DNA of 64,000 nt, taken from UBA4738 sp002413305. GTDB lineage: Bacteria; Actinomycetota; UBA4738. The stretch spans positions 8,629-72,628 of the forward strand of contig DAIUAM010000014.1 of assembly GCA_036847185.1 (NCBI GenBank). Direction: 5' to 3'. Made by a program: the position numbers and the translations under genes. Below, in pieces: positions 8,197 through 16,982 of the stretch; the first letter of the stretch is position 1, and each line of letters begins with the position of its first letter. A model generated the notes under the pieces. That model was not told where the DNA came from. It saw only the letters and a program-made list of their open reading frames with translations, and did no database searches.

Positions 8197-10068
8197 TCAT
8201 ACGGAGCCCACTACCCAGACCGTGGTCGTCGTGAGCGCGATCGCGTCCACCGAGATCGGCATCGGATAGCCGCGCCCGCGCTGATCGAACCCGCCGCCGG
8301 GATCCAACGACCGGATCGATCTGCCCGTTCCCACCCAGAGAGCTGCGGCATCCCCTGCCGCCCCTGAGCCCGCGCTGAACGGGATGTCGTTCGTGGGCGG
8401 GGTTGCCGAGGGATCGACCCGAGTGGCACCTCCTGACCGGACCACCCACAGGGCGTTGCCGGCCACCACGAGGGTGTTCCCACCGATGACCTTGGTGTGG
8501 CTCTCGGTGGGACTGAGGCTGGCCGGATCGAGCCGGTAGACCGTGTCGGTCCCTTCGCGCCCCAGCCATACGGCGCCGGCCCCGACTGCGATGTCCAAGC
8601 GATCCTCGCCGTAGTCGAAGACACTTCGGGTCACGACGGCGAGACGCCGAGGGTCGATGCGAAGCACGATCTGTTGATCCCGCCCTTCGTCGGAATAGCG
8701 GGTCGCGGTCGCCCACACCGAGCCCTCGCCCACGGCGAGAGCGATGACGCTGTCAGCGCGCGCCGGGATCCACCGGACGCGCCCAGAGGCCGAGTCCACC
8801 TGCGCGATCCCGCCGCCCATCCCGACCCAGGCGGAACCGAAACCCACGACCACGTTGGTGAGGTCGTCCGGAAACGGCTTGCGGAGGAGCCTCGCGTCGG
8901 AAGGGGTGAACCTGACGAGTTCGTGGTCGCCGCGGATCCAGACCACACCCGGACCGACGGCAACGTCGTCCGAGGCCGGGACCCGGAAGGCGTGCGTGAC
9001 GTTCCCAGTCGATCGGTTCACCTCCACGAGCAGGTCGACCGGCTGGCCGGATGCTGCCCACGTGGCCGAACCGACCACGACGGCGGCAAGCAGCGCTCCC
9101 GCGACCACGACCCTGCCGGGCCTCCGACCCGCGGTCCTCGGCCTGCGCCGGTCGCGAGTCACGAGTACCCCGGCGATCGCGGCGGGGGCGAGGGCGGCGA
9201 GCGCCAGGAAAGGACCCACGCGCAAGCCGGAGTCGAGGCCGCCGACGAGCTTGCTCCCATGCACGAGCGAGGCCACCGCGCCGCCGCCCACGGAGAGGCC
9301 GAAGAAGGCGAGGGCGCCGAGACGGGCCCACCGCGGCGCGCCGAAGATCAGGTGGCCCAGGGCGACGGCCACGAGGATCGACGCCGCGATGAGCATCGCC
9401 ACGGCCGGGATCAGCTGCACCTCCAGCCCGGTGGTCGTTCCGCCGCCCCGCAGTCCCCACCACGGGAGGGCCAGCGCCGCGATGACGGCCGACGCCGCGG
9501 ACAGGGTCGCGAGGTCCGCCGTGGCCGGCCGCCGGACGAGCGGCGTCGGCTTCAATCCCACGTCGATCCGCTCCCGGTCCAGCCGGCGCAGGGCGTCGAG
9601 GAACTGATCGACGTCGCGCTCCCATCGCTCGTCGCTGATCGGACGGAAGTTGAGTCGGGTCAGGTCGCGAAGGTCTCGCGGGAGCCGCTCCCGCGCCGGA
9701 ACGGTCGCGCCCCCCATGAGGATCGGGATGACCCAGTCGCCCGACCCCAGTGCGAGGCGGATCTCCCTCCGGACGTAATCGCCCCGCTGGCCGAGGCGGG
9801 CCCGGCCTGCGTCGTCCCTGGTGTCGAGCCAGTCGGGGCCGACGAGGACGAGGACGAAATCCGACTGGTGGATGGCCCGTTTCAACTTCCGAGGGAAGTT
9901 GGCGCCCGGTTCGATGGTATCGACGTCCATGAAGACGCTGTCCGCGCCGAAGGACTTCACCAGTGCGTCGTACAGGGCGTGGGCGCGATCCGACGAATCG
10001 GACCTTCGGTAGCTGATGAAGATCCGAGGCTGTGGCTCCGTCTTTGGCGCTCCAGCCACCGTGCCCAC
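8197..10068 (-). CDS. TIR-domain membrane protein with C-terminal beta-propeller-like region
   Basis: A 623-aa three-part protein. Residues 14-150 form a bacterial TIR domain (RIFISYRRSDSSDRA, DVDTIEPGANF, FVLVLVGPDWL, then DYVRREIRLAL with a Glu at 102 in the place of the NADase catalytic Glu). About five hydrophobic segments follow between 190 and 350. The odd number puts the last 260 residues outside the cell. That part has repeated strands of the type vavG.gavWvg, as in Virginiamycin-B-lyase/NHL-like propellers. It is a single gene convergent with gabT. It could be a sensor coupling an extracellular ligand to TIR signalling or NAD depletion; no partner gene is next to it. Confidence 0.87.
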   Translation of the reverse strand: MGTVAGAPKTEPQPRIFISYRRSDSSDRAHALYDALVKSFGADSVFMDVDTIEPGANFPRKLKRAIHQSDFVLVLVGPDWLDTRDDAGRARLGQRGDYVRREIRLALGSGDWVIPILMGGATVPARERLPRDLRDLTRLNFRPISDERWERDVDQFLDALRRLDRERIDVGLKPTPLVRRPATADLATLSAASAVIAALALPWWGLRGGGTTTGLEVQLIPAVAMLIAASILVAVALGHLIFGAPRWARLGALAFFGLSVGGGAVASLVHGSKLVGGLDSGLRVGPFLALAALAPAAIAGVLVTRDRRRPRTAGRRPGRVVVAGALLAAVVVGSATWAASGQPVDLLVEVNRSTGNVTHAFRVPASDDVAVGPGVVWIRGDHELVRFTPSDARLLRKPFPDDLTNVVVGFGSAWVGMGGGIAQVDSASGRVRWIPARADSVIALAVGEGSVWATATRYSDEGRDQQIVLRIDPRRLAVVTRSVFDYGEDRLDIAVGAGAVWLGREGTDTVYRLDPASLSPTESHTKVIGGNTLVVAGNALWVVRSGGATRVDPSATPPTNDIPFSAGSGAAGDAAALWVGTGRSIRSLDPGGGFDQRGRGYPMPISVDAIALTTTTVWVVGSV

Positions 10069-10250
10069 CCCCTTCGCCTACTGTGCCAACCTCGCGGTGG
10101 CGTGGCAAGTGCGTCCGGCCCGCGCATGTTCCTCGGTCGATGCCCAGGGCTCGGCGCCCCCCGTGCCTTTGGCGGGCACAACCGGGGGGCACTAGCATCC
10201 TCGTATCGTCGCGAGATCGAACCGCCCAGCCGTCCAGGAGGCATGAAGCG

Positions 10251-11219
10251 ATGACCGAACGTGTGACCCGTCCCAGGCGCTCAAGCCTGTCCGTCCCCGG
10301 CTCCAGCCCGAAGATGCTCTCGAAGGCGCCCGGCCTGCCCGCGGACGAGGTGTTCATGGACCTCGAGGACTCCGTGGCCCCCGGGGCGAAGGAGGAGGCC
10401 CGAGGCAACATCGTCCAGGCGCTGAAGGAAGGCGACTGGACCGGCAAGACCGTCGTGGTCCGCGTGAACGGCGTCTCCACGAAGTGGTGCTACCGGGACG
10501 TCATCGAGGTGGTCGAGAACGCGTGGCAGTTCCTGGACTGCCTGATGATCCCCAAGGTCGAATACGCGAGCGACGTCCAGTTCGTCTCGACCCTCCTCGA
10601 CCAGATCGAGGAGACGCTGGGTATCGACAAGCGGATCGGCCTGGAGGTCCAGGTCGAGACGGCCACGGGGATCACGAACATCGACGCGATCGCCTCGGCC
10701 AGCGCGCGGACCGAGGACCTCATCTTCGGGCCGGCCGACATGAGCGCGTCCCTCGGGCTGCCCTCGCTCACCGCCGGCCTCCCCATGCCTGGGTATCCCG
10801 GGGATCATTGGCACTACATCCTGGAGCGCATCCTGGTGGCCGCCCGCAACCAGGGCCTGCAGGTCATCGACGGGCCCTTCCTGGTCATCAAGGACCTCGA
10901 CACGTTCCGGGAGATGGCCATGCGGGCCCGGGCCCTCGGCTACGACGGCAAGTGGGCCCTGCACCCCGGCCAGATCGACGTCCTCAACGAGGTCTTCACG
11001 CCCACCCAGGAGGAATTCGACAAGGCCGAAGCGATCCTGGAGGCGTACGCGCACGCGTCCGGCGTCGAGCTGACCGGGGCGCTCATGTTCGGCGCAGAGA
11101 TGATCGACGAGGCCAGCCGCAAGATGGCCGAACAGTTCGCCATGCGGGGCCGGGCGGCCGGGCTCATCCGGCAGAAGAAGCTCGAAGACTTCACGGCACC
11201 GAAGACGGAAGGGGCGTGA
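10251..11219 (+). CDS. HpcH/HpaI aldolase / CitE-like CoA-ester lyase
   Basis: 322-aa TIM-barrel lyase of the malyl-CoA/beta-methylmalyl-CoA lyase and CitE superfamily. The N-terminal RRSSLSVPGSSPKML and DLEDSVAP (metal-binding Asp/Glu) motifs, the VRVNG strand with the CoA-binding Arg, LEVQVETATGI with the metal-ligand Glu, and the C-terminal GKWALHPGQIDVLNEVF are typical. The ATG at 10251 has AGGAGG 10 nt upstream. The stop overlaps the next start as GTGA, so lyase, acyl-CoA dehydrogenase and the third gene form one operon. The likely substrate is a 3-hydroxyacyl-CoA such as malyl-CoA or a longer analogue; this is inference. Confidence 0.92.
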   Translation: MTERVTRPRRSSLSVPGSSPKMLSKAPGLPADEVFMDLEDSVAPGAKEEARGNIVQALKEGDWTGKTVVVRVNGVSTKWCYRDVIEVVENAWQFLDCLMIPKVEYASDVQFVSTLLDQIEETLGIDKRIGLEVQVETATGITNIDAIASASARTEDLIFGPADMSASLGLPSLTAGLPMPGYPGDHWHYILERILVAARNQGLQVIDGPFLVIKDLDTFREMAMRARALGYDGKWALHPGQIDVLNEVFTPTQEEFDKAEAILEAYAHASGVELTGALMFGAEMIDEASRKMAEQFAMRGRAAGLIRQKKLEDFTAPKTEGA

Positions 11220-12418
11220 GGGCGGTGGCCGCCGCGTCGGACTCCGGCCTGGTCCAGCTCTCCGAGGAGCAGCGAGAGATCGTCGGTGCGGTCCGGGAGT
11301 TCGTCGAGGACCAGGTCATCCCCGTCGCCGACGAGCTCGAGCACCGGGACGAGTTTCCGGACAAGATCGTCCAGCAGATGCGGGAGATGGGGTTGTTCGG
11401 CCTGACGGTGCCGGAGGAGTACGGAGGTGCCGGGCTGGACCTCATGACGTATGCGCTGGTCGGCGTGGAGCTGTCGCGGGGGTGGATGTCGCTGTCCGGC
11501 ATCATGAACACCCACTTCATGGCCATCTACCTGCTGAAGAAGTACGGGAGCGACGAACAGAAGCAGCGGTGGCTCCCGAGGATGGCCACCGGCGAGCTCC
11601 GCGCCGCACTCAGCATGTCCGAGCCCGGTGCCGGCTCCGACGTCCAGTCCATCCAGTGCAAGGCCGCGAAGGCAGGCGACCACTACGTGGTCAACGGCCA
11701 GAAGATGTGGGTGACGAACGGCCTTCGGGCCGGGCTGGTCGTCCTGCTGTGCAAGACCGACCCGGAAGCCAAGCCGGCCTACAAGGGCATGTCGATCCTG
11801 TACGTCGAGAAGGACCCCGAGGAACGGAGGTTCGAAGGCATCACCATCCCCCCGAACATCGAGAAGATGGGCTACCACGGGGTGGAGACCACCGAGCTGC
11901 TCTTCGAGGACCATCGGGTCCCGGCCGCCAACCTCCTCGGCGAGGAGGGCAAGGGGTTCGGTTACATCATGGACGGGATCGAGGTCGGCCGGGTCAATGT
12001 GAGCGCCCGGGCGGTCGGGCTGGCCACCCGGGCCTTCGAAGAAGCGATCGGGTACGCCCAGGAGCGCCAGGCGTTCGGCAAGCCCATCGCCCAGCACCAG
12101 ATGATCCAGGAGAAGCTGGCGGAGATGGGCACCAAGCTCGAAGCCGCCAAGCTCATGCTGATGCAGGCTGCGAAGAAGAAGTCGGCGGGGGAGCGGAGCG
12201 ACCTCGAAGCCGGGATGGCGAAGTTCTTCTGCACTGAGGCCTGCCACGAGATCGTCACCGAAGCGCTCCGGATCCACGGTGGCTACGGGTATTCGACGGA
12301 GTACACGATCGAGCGGCTGTACCGTGACGCCCCATTCCTGCTGATCGGTGAGGGGACCAGCGAGATCCAGAAGCTGGTCATCGCCCGGCAGTTGCTGGAG
12401 CGCTACCACCGCTCGTGA
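11216..12418 (+). CDS. Acyl-CoA dehydrogenase
   Basis: FAD-dependent alpha,beta-desaturase of acyl-CoA thioesters (400 aa). Family signatures are YGGAGLDLMTYALV, AALSMSEPGAGSDVQSI (FAD/substrate binding), NGQKMWVTNG, RQAFGKPIAQHQMIQ, and the C-terminal GEGTSEIQ, whose Glu is the catalytic base position. The GTG start at 11216 overlaps the lyase stop (GTGA), and its own stop overlaps the third gene in the same way, indicating translational coupling. Chain-length specificity cannot be read. Pairing with a CoA-ester lyase suggests catabolism of a branched or dicarboxylic acyl-CoA. Confidence 0.95.
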   Translation: MRAVAAASDSGLVQLSEEQREIVGAVREFVEDQVIPVADELEHRDEFPDKIVQQMREMGLFGLTVPEEYGGAGLDLMTYALVGVELSRGWMSLSGIMNTHFMAIYLLKKYGSDEQKQRWLPRMATGELRAALSMSEPGAGSDVQSIQCKAAKAGDHYVVNGQKMWVTNGLRAGLVVLLCKTDPEAKPAYKGMSILYVEKDPEERRFEGITIPPNIEKMGYHGVETTELLFEDHRVPAANLLGEEGKGFGYIMDGIEVGRVNVSARAVGLATRAFEEAIGYAQERQAFGKPIAQHQMIQEKLAEMGTKLEAAKLMLMQAAKKKSAGERSDLEAGMAKFFCTEACHEIVTEALRIHGGYGYSTEYTIERLYRDAPFLLIGEGTSEIQKLVIARQLLERYHRS

Positions 12419-13089
12419 GCCGACAGTCGCTGGTCGCGCTGCGGGAGGAATGCGACGCCCTGACCCGTGATGTCCTTTACCTGCCCGAGGAAGCGTTCGG
12501 CAAGCCCACCCGCCTGCCGGCGTGGAACGTGAAGGAGCTGTTCGGCCACATCCACCGGTCGATCAACGACCGCATCAACTCCGCCTTGGAGGGCCCGTCG
12601 CCGGAGGCGCCGGAGGTGGATTCGGTCACGTACTTCCGGAGCTACGACCCCGCCACCGACTCGCAAGACGTTGCCGACCGGGCCAAGGGGGTCGCGGCGG
12701 GATTCGCCACCGGGCACGAGCTGGCATTGGCGTGGGCCGATGCCTGGCCGCGAACGCTGGCCCGTGCCGGCGGAGCGGACCCCGCGCTGGTGATCGTCAC
12801 CTTCGGCCCGGCGATCGCGTTCGAGGAGTACCTGAAGACGCGCGTCCTGGAGGTCACCGTTCACCGCATGGATCTCGAACATGCTCTGGGCCGCAAGGGC
12901 TGGGGAACCGACGAGGCCATCTCCATCGTGGACGACATCCTCGTCGGCCTGCTCGGCGAACAGCCGCCGTCGAACCTCGACTGGGACGCGATCGAATTCA
13001 TCGACACCGGGACCGGCCGCCGCCCGCTCTCGGACGGCGAACGGCGGATGCTCGGTCCCCTGGCGAGCCGCTTCCCGCTGCTGGCCTGA
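12415..13089 (+). CDS. Maleylpyruvate isomerase / mycothiol-dependent DinB-fold protein
   Basis: 224-aa protein with an MDMPI_N/DinB four-helix fold. The N-terminal RLPAWNVKELFGHIHRSI corresponds to the family's P.W.v.dL..Hl segment with the first metal-ligand His, and EVTVHRMDLEHAL supplies the HRxDLxxAL motif with the second and third ligands. Such proteins are metal-dependent thiol transferases or isomerases that often use mycothiol in actinobacteria. The GTG at 12415 overlaps the acyl-CoA dehydrogenase stop, so it belongs to that operon. Its reaction there is not known; a thiol-dependent isomerisation is one option. Confidence 0.83.
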   Translation: MSRQSLVALREECDALTRDVLYLPEEAFGKPTRLPAWNVKELFGHIHRSINDRINSALEGPSPEAPEVDSVTYFRSYDPATDSQDVADRAKGVAAGFATGHELALAWADAWPRTLARAGGADPALVIVTFGPAIAFEEYLKTRVLEVTVHRMDLEHALGRKGWGTDEAISIVDDILVGLLGEQPPSNLDWDAIEFIDTGTGRRPLSDGERRMLGPLASRFPLLA

Positions 13090-13119
13090 CCCGGTCCGGG
13101 GTAGAGCCGGCCGCTCCGG

Positions 13120-13671
13120 TCAGGCCGTCGTCAACGAGAAGTCATCCACGACGAACGAGGTCTGCAACGATGCGTCCTCCGTTCCCACCAGGGAGATCCG
13201 AACCGTCTGTCCGAGGAACGCGGTCACGGTGAACGTGTGCTTCGAATAGCCGGCCTTGGCGGTGAGGTTCGAGTAGGTGGCCAGCGTCTTCAGCACCGCG
13301 CCGTTCGCGTCAAGCACCTGGACCTTCAGTGTGTCGTGAGCGGTCGAGCCGGCGTCGCCCGTGTCCACGTGGAGGTAGAACGACAGTGAGGCCGACGTCC
13401 CGGACGGGATCGAGATCGGCTGGGAGAGACGATCCACGTGGGAAAAGCCGTAGCCGTCGAGCCAGGCGTCCCATGTTCCCGCGTGCGGCGGCTCGGCGGG
13501 GTCGTCGCTCACGACGTACGGGTCCGCAGTCCATGGCGCCGCCGTTCCCGTCTCGAACCCCGGGTTCTGGACCAGGTTGGGAGGTGCGGTGCCGACGGTG
13601 AGATGGATCGTCCGGGTGTGGGTGTGGCCGCCGCCCGTCGACCTCGCCGTCAGCGTGTAGGTGCCGGGCAC
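13120..13671 (-). pseudogene. C-terminal part of frameshifted secreted protein (jelly-roll domain)
   Basis: This frame (183 aa when started at 13671) continues the protein encoded upstream at 13650-14936. It begins with the end of an Ig-like repeat (PGTYTLTARSTGGGHTH) and goes on to a roughly 150-residue carbohydrate-binding-like beta-sandwich with NPGFETGTAAPW and VVDDFSLTTA, the typical first and last strands of such domains. Read one base back, the preceding DNA gives SSLTLVVGSATVPGTYTL, the expected lead-in. It has no ribosome-binding site or signal peptide of its own, so it is the 3' half of one gene broken near 13,700-13,725. Confidence 0.8.
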
Positions 13672-14936
13672 CGTCGCGGAGCCGACGACGAGGGTGAGTG
13701 ACGACCGCCGGATCCAGGTGCCGGGATCGGGTTCTTGGAGAAGGTCCCAGTGGTCCCCGACGGCAGGCCGGAGACCGAGAGCAGGATCGAGGCGTTGAAC
13801 CCGCCCGTGACCGCCGTCGTGAGCTGGACCACCCCCGAAGCGCCGAGCGCGACGGCCAGCGAGGTCGGCGAGGCGGTCAGCGTGAAGTCCGGAGACGAAC
13901 CTCCCACGATCGCGTGCGACACCTCACAGCCGCCCGCGCCGCCGTTGAAGTCGTTGGCCCAGGTGGACTGCACCGCGAAGGTCCCCGTGGTCAGGGTGAT
14001 GTTCTGCGACGCGCCCTGGCCGGAGGAGATCCACGCGCACTTATCCCCGTTCTCCGCCCCGGCCGAGTCGGTCCACCCGCCGGCCGGGTTCTGGTCGGTG
14101 ATGGTCTCAGCGTACTCGTGGCCTCCCACGATGGTCAGCCCGTCGAGGGTGCCCGGGGAGTTCACGAAGCCCTGCCCGCAGCTCGACCCCACGTCGAGCA
14201 GGTAGGGCATATTCGTGTAGGCCAGGTCGCCGTTGCCCGAGGTCGTGTAATCGTGCCAGGCGCAGAACCCGCCGGTCTTGTAGTTGTCCGGGTTCGACCC
14301 TTTGGGAGAGGTGATGACGTACTCGGCGTTGCGGTTGGCCGTCGCGGTCGTGTTGCCGAAGTGGGTCGAGGCGGCCACGGCTTCCGCCGCGATCTGGGCC
14401 TGGGAGGCGGTGGCGGGGGAGGCGGCAGCGTTGTCGTACCACACCCCAGCCAACGCTCCGCCGGTGGGGTAGCCGACCTGCGCCGAGCCGGAGGGACAGG
14501 AGGTCGAACCGGTCGCCACGCCCTGGCAGTACTGGGTCATGACCCCGTCCCACAGTTCGCCACCCGTGCCCAGGCCCTTGAAGAAGGCCTGCTGGTCTGG
14601 GGCGTATCCCGCCGAGTCGTTGGTGAACACCGTGTACCCGCTCCCGTTGGTGGAGGCGGTGCCCCACTGGGTGCCCCAGTACACGACGTAGACCTTGGGG
14701 GTGCCCGTGGTCACTCCGATGCCGTCTATCCCGCCCCCGTAGGCCAGCTGCCCCGAGCTTGTCGGGGGCGTTCGAACCGGACCTTCGATCCCCAGCTGCG
14801 GGACCAGCCCGAACCGGCCATGCGGCCGAGCCTCGCCGGCCCGGCCCACTCCATGATCCGCTGCCGCCGCGGCCGGCCGGGCGAGCGCCAGACCCACCAG
14901 GACCGCACCGAGCGCGAAATGTGCGATGCGTCGCAC
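13650..14936 (-). CDS. Secreted putative metallopeptidase-like protein, N-terminal part, frameshifted
   Basis: Exported protein of 428 aa in this frame. The GTG at 14936 has GAGGGAGGGA ahead and encodes an Arg-rich n-region, a hydrophobic core and an Ala-rich cleavage region. The mature part contains YVVYWGTQWGT and the conserved GGHEYAETITDQNPAGGW, in which HExxE-like residues could bind metal. I recall this pattern from uncharacterised secreted actinobacterial proteins but cannot name the family. After residue 390 an Ig-like repeat (PSGTTGTFSKNPIPAPGSGG) runs out of frame. One missing G in GGCGGTCG near 13,710 would fuse it to the downstream part and give about 600 aa. Confidence 0.7.
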   Translation of the reverse strand: MRRIAHFALGAVLVGLALARPAAAAADHGVGRAGEARPHGRFGLVPQLGIEGPVRTPPTSSGQLAYGGGIDGIGVTTGTPKVYVVYWGTQWGTASTNGSGYTVFTNDSAGYAPDQQAFFKGLGTGGELWDGVMTQYCQGVATGSTSCPSGSAQVGYPTGGALAGVWYDNAAASPATASQAQIAAEAVAASTHFGNTTATANRNAEYVITSPKGSNPDNYKTGGFCAWHDYTTSGNGDLAYTNMPYLLDVGSSCGQGFVNSPGTLDGLTIVGGHEYAETITDQNPAGGWTDSAGAENGDKCAWISSGQGASQNITLTTGTFAVQSTWANDFNGGAGGCEVSHAIVGGSSPDFTLTASPTSLAVALGASGVVQLTTAVTGGFNASILLSVSGLPSGTTGTFSKNPIPAPGSGGRHSPSSSAPRRCPAPTR

Positions 14937-15250
14937 GGTTCCCTCCCTCTGCCATGCTCCTGGAGCCCCCATGTGAGCCCGGCCGGCGACGGCCCCCGAT
15001 CGCCTCGTCGCCGTTCGCGGAGCCGGCCGGACGGGAGAGGGTCCGTCGCGGCGCAGGCTCATATCCGACCGGCCGCAGCCGGCCAGACGGGGAGGGACGA
15101 ACGGCGATGTGCCGAGCGGCTCGAAGGATAGCGGGGGGTAGTGACATCGAAACGAACGCCCCGCTAGGCCTGGGGGGCACAAGGGGTTGCCGGCCGGCGC
15201 CCGTTCAGCCAGCATCCCTGTGGGACTCGAAGGAAGGGAGACACGAACCG

Positions 15251-15766
15251 ATGAGAGGAGAGGCACGACCGTTCGGCCGGTACCTCGAGGACTTCGAGAT
15301 CGGCGACGTCTACAAGCACTGGCCCGGCAAGACCATCACCGAGTACGACGACCATCTGTTCTGCATGATCACCATGAACCATCACCCCCTGCACACCAAC
15401 GCCCACTATGCAGAGACCTCGACCCAGTTCGGGCGCAACGTGGTAGTCGGCAACCTCGTGTATTCCCTCGCGCTGGGGATGAGCGTGCCCGACGTCAGCG
15501 GCAAGGCGATCGCGAACCTCGAGGTCGAATCCCTGAAACACACCGCGCCCATGTTCCACGGCGACACGTTGTACGCCGAGACGAGGGTGCTGGAGGCGAA
15601 AGAGTCGACTTCCAAGCCCGACCGCGGCATCGTGACGGTCGAGACGCGCGGCTACAACCAGGACGGCATGGAGGTCCTGTACTTCCGCCGCAAGGTGATG
15701 GTCCCGAAGCGGGGAACCGTGGAAGAGCAGCCCGGCCGGCCGCAGCCGAAGGCCGAACAGGGCTGA
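15251..15766 (+). CDS. MaoC-family (R)-specific enoyl-CoA hydratase-like protein
   Basis: 171-aa single hot-dog domain of the MaoC/mesaconyl-CoA-hydratase-like group. The hydratase motif DDHLFCMITMNHHPLHTN corresponds to the family's D-x(4)-H pattern with catalytic Asp and His, and it is followed by FGRNVVVGNLVYSLALGM. The ATG at 15251 is preceded by GGGAG at a slightly long spacing. It lies 3-4 kb from the CoA-ester lyase operon, and small MaoC proteins of this kind often accompany HpcH-type lyases. Hydration of an unsaturated acyl-CoA to the lyase substrate is a plausible shared pathway. The gene converges on the kinase at 15772 with 5 bp between. Confidence 0.87.
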   Translation: MRGEARPFGRYLEDFEIGDVYKHWPGKTITEYDDHLFCMITMNHHPLHTNAHYAETSTQFGRNVVVGNLVYSLALGMSVPDVSGKAIANLEVESLKHTAPMFHGDTLYAETRVLEAKESTSKPDRGIVTVETRGYNQDGMEVLYFRRKVMVPKRGTVEEQPGRPQPKAEQG

Positions 15767-15771
15767 CGGAA

Positions 15772-16881
15772 CTAGGAGCGGATGCGGAAGCGGGCCTGGG
15801 CCACCGACTTCCCGTCCACCGATTCGATGCTCAGCGAGCCATCCGAAGCCTCGCACAGCCGCGAGACCAGGAACAGGCCCAGGCCGAACCCTCCCTTGGT
15901 GCGGGTGGCGGTCATGTCCTCCTGGACGAACGCGCCGAAGTCGTCATTCGCCGGCGCCCACCCACTCGCGTCGGTCACCGTGAGCGTCGCCAGCTCATCT
16001 TCCAGGCTCGAGGCCACCTCGACGGGTCGCTTGCCGTGGCGGAACGCGTTCGACAGCAGCTCGAATGCGACCCGGCAGAGGTACTTGTGGGAGACGCCCG
16101 GCCACGCGACGTCGATCACCTCGTTGCGGTCCGGCGACGAGCTCAACCGCTCCGTGGCCAGCTGTACCGCCTGGTGGGGGAAGGCGATGCCCTCGTCGCT
16201 CGGGCCGGAGGCGACCAGTTCCAGGCCTTCCACCAGGAACTCCAGCTCGTGGGCCCGGCGGAGGGCGGTCTCCAGGAGCTGTCCGGTCTCTTCCGCCTGG
16301 CCGTCACTCTGCAGCATGCGCAGCGTGCCGGAGATCACGGTGAGCGGTGTGCGGAGCTCGTGGGAGAGGACCTGGACGAACTCGGCCCGCGACCGGGCCA
16401 GGCGTTCGACCTGCTCGCGCCGGCTCCGTTCGGTCTCCAGGAGCCGGCGGAGGTCCTCGACCGCGCCGGGAAGGACCCGCTGGTCGAGCTCGGCCTCGCC
16501 GGTCGCCGCGCGCCGGATCGCCGTGTAGAGCTCCTCGATCGTCCCGCCCTTGACCACGTAGCCGATCGCCCCCGCGGTGAGCATGTCTCGCACCGTCGCC
16601 GGGTCGTCGGACCAGGTGAGGGCCACGATCTTGGTGGAAGGGATGTCGGCCATGATGGCCCGGGCGGCCTTCACGCCGTCGAGGTCGGGCATCCGAACGT
16701 CCATCAGGATGACGTCCGGCACAAGCTCGTGGGCACGCTTGATCGCCTCGGCCCCGGTCCCCGCTTCGCCGATCACGTCGAAGGAGCCTTCCAGGGCGAG
16801 CGCTTGCCGCAGCATGCCGCGCGTGCTGGCCGAATCGTCCACGACCATGACACGGATGGTGGCGTTCAAGACGACACTCAT
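15772..16881 (-). CDS. Response-regulator receiver fused to histidine kinase
   Basis: 369-aa hybrid in an unusual order. The N-terminal receiver has acidic pair D15-D16, phosphoacceptor D61 (LMDVRMPD) and the K of GYVVKGG. A short coiled-coil linker (about 125-160) leads to HisKA with the phosphorylatable His in VLSHELRTPLTVI, then an HATPase with N-box ELLSNAFRHG and G-box GGFGLGLFLVS. There is no membrane segment, so it is soluble. It probably tunes kinase output by receiver phosphorylation or works as an intermediate in a phosphorelay. No cognate DNA-binding regulator is adjacent. It is divergent from the uracil-DNA glycosylase. Confidence 0.9.
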   Translation of the reverse strand: MSVVLNATIRVMVVDDSASTRGMLRQALALEGSFDVIGEAGTGAEAIKRAHELVPDVILMDVRMPDLDGVKAARAIMADIPSTKIVALTWSDDPATVRDMLTAGAIGYVVKGGTIEELYTAIRRAATGEAELDQRVLPGAVEDLRRLLETERSRREQVERLARSRAEFVQVLSHELRTPLTVISGTLRMLQSDGQAEETGQLLETALRRAHELEFLVEGLELVASGPSDEGIAFPHQAVQLATERLSSSPDRNEVIDVAWPGVSHKYLCRVAFELLSNAFRHGKRPVEVASSLEDELATLTVTDASGWAPANDDFGAFVQEDMTATRTKGGFGLGLFLVSRLCEASDGSLSIESVDGKSVAQARFRIRS

Positions 16882-16982
16882 ATCACTCGAGTTCCGGTGG
16901 CTCGCGGGTCACACAGTATCTTCGGCGGCTTGTGGCGAGAGCCTTACCTTGTCGCCCGACCCTCTCTCCTAGGATACCGGCC

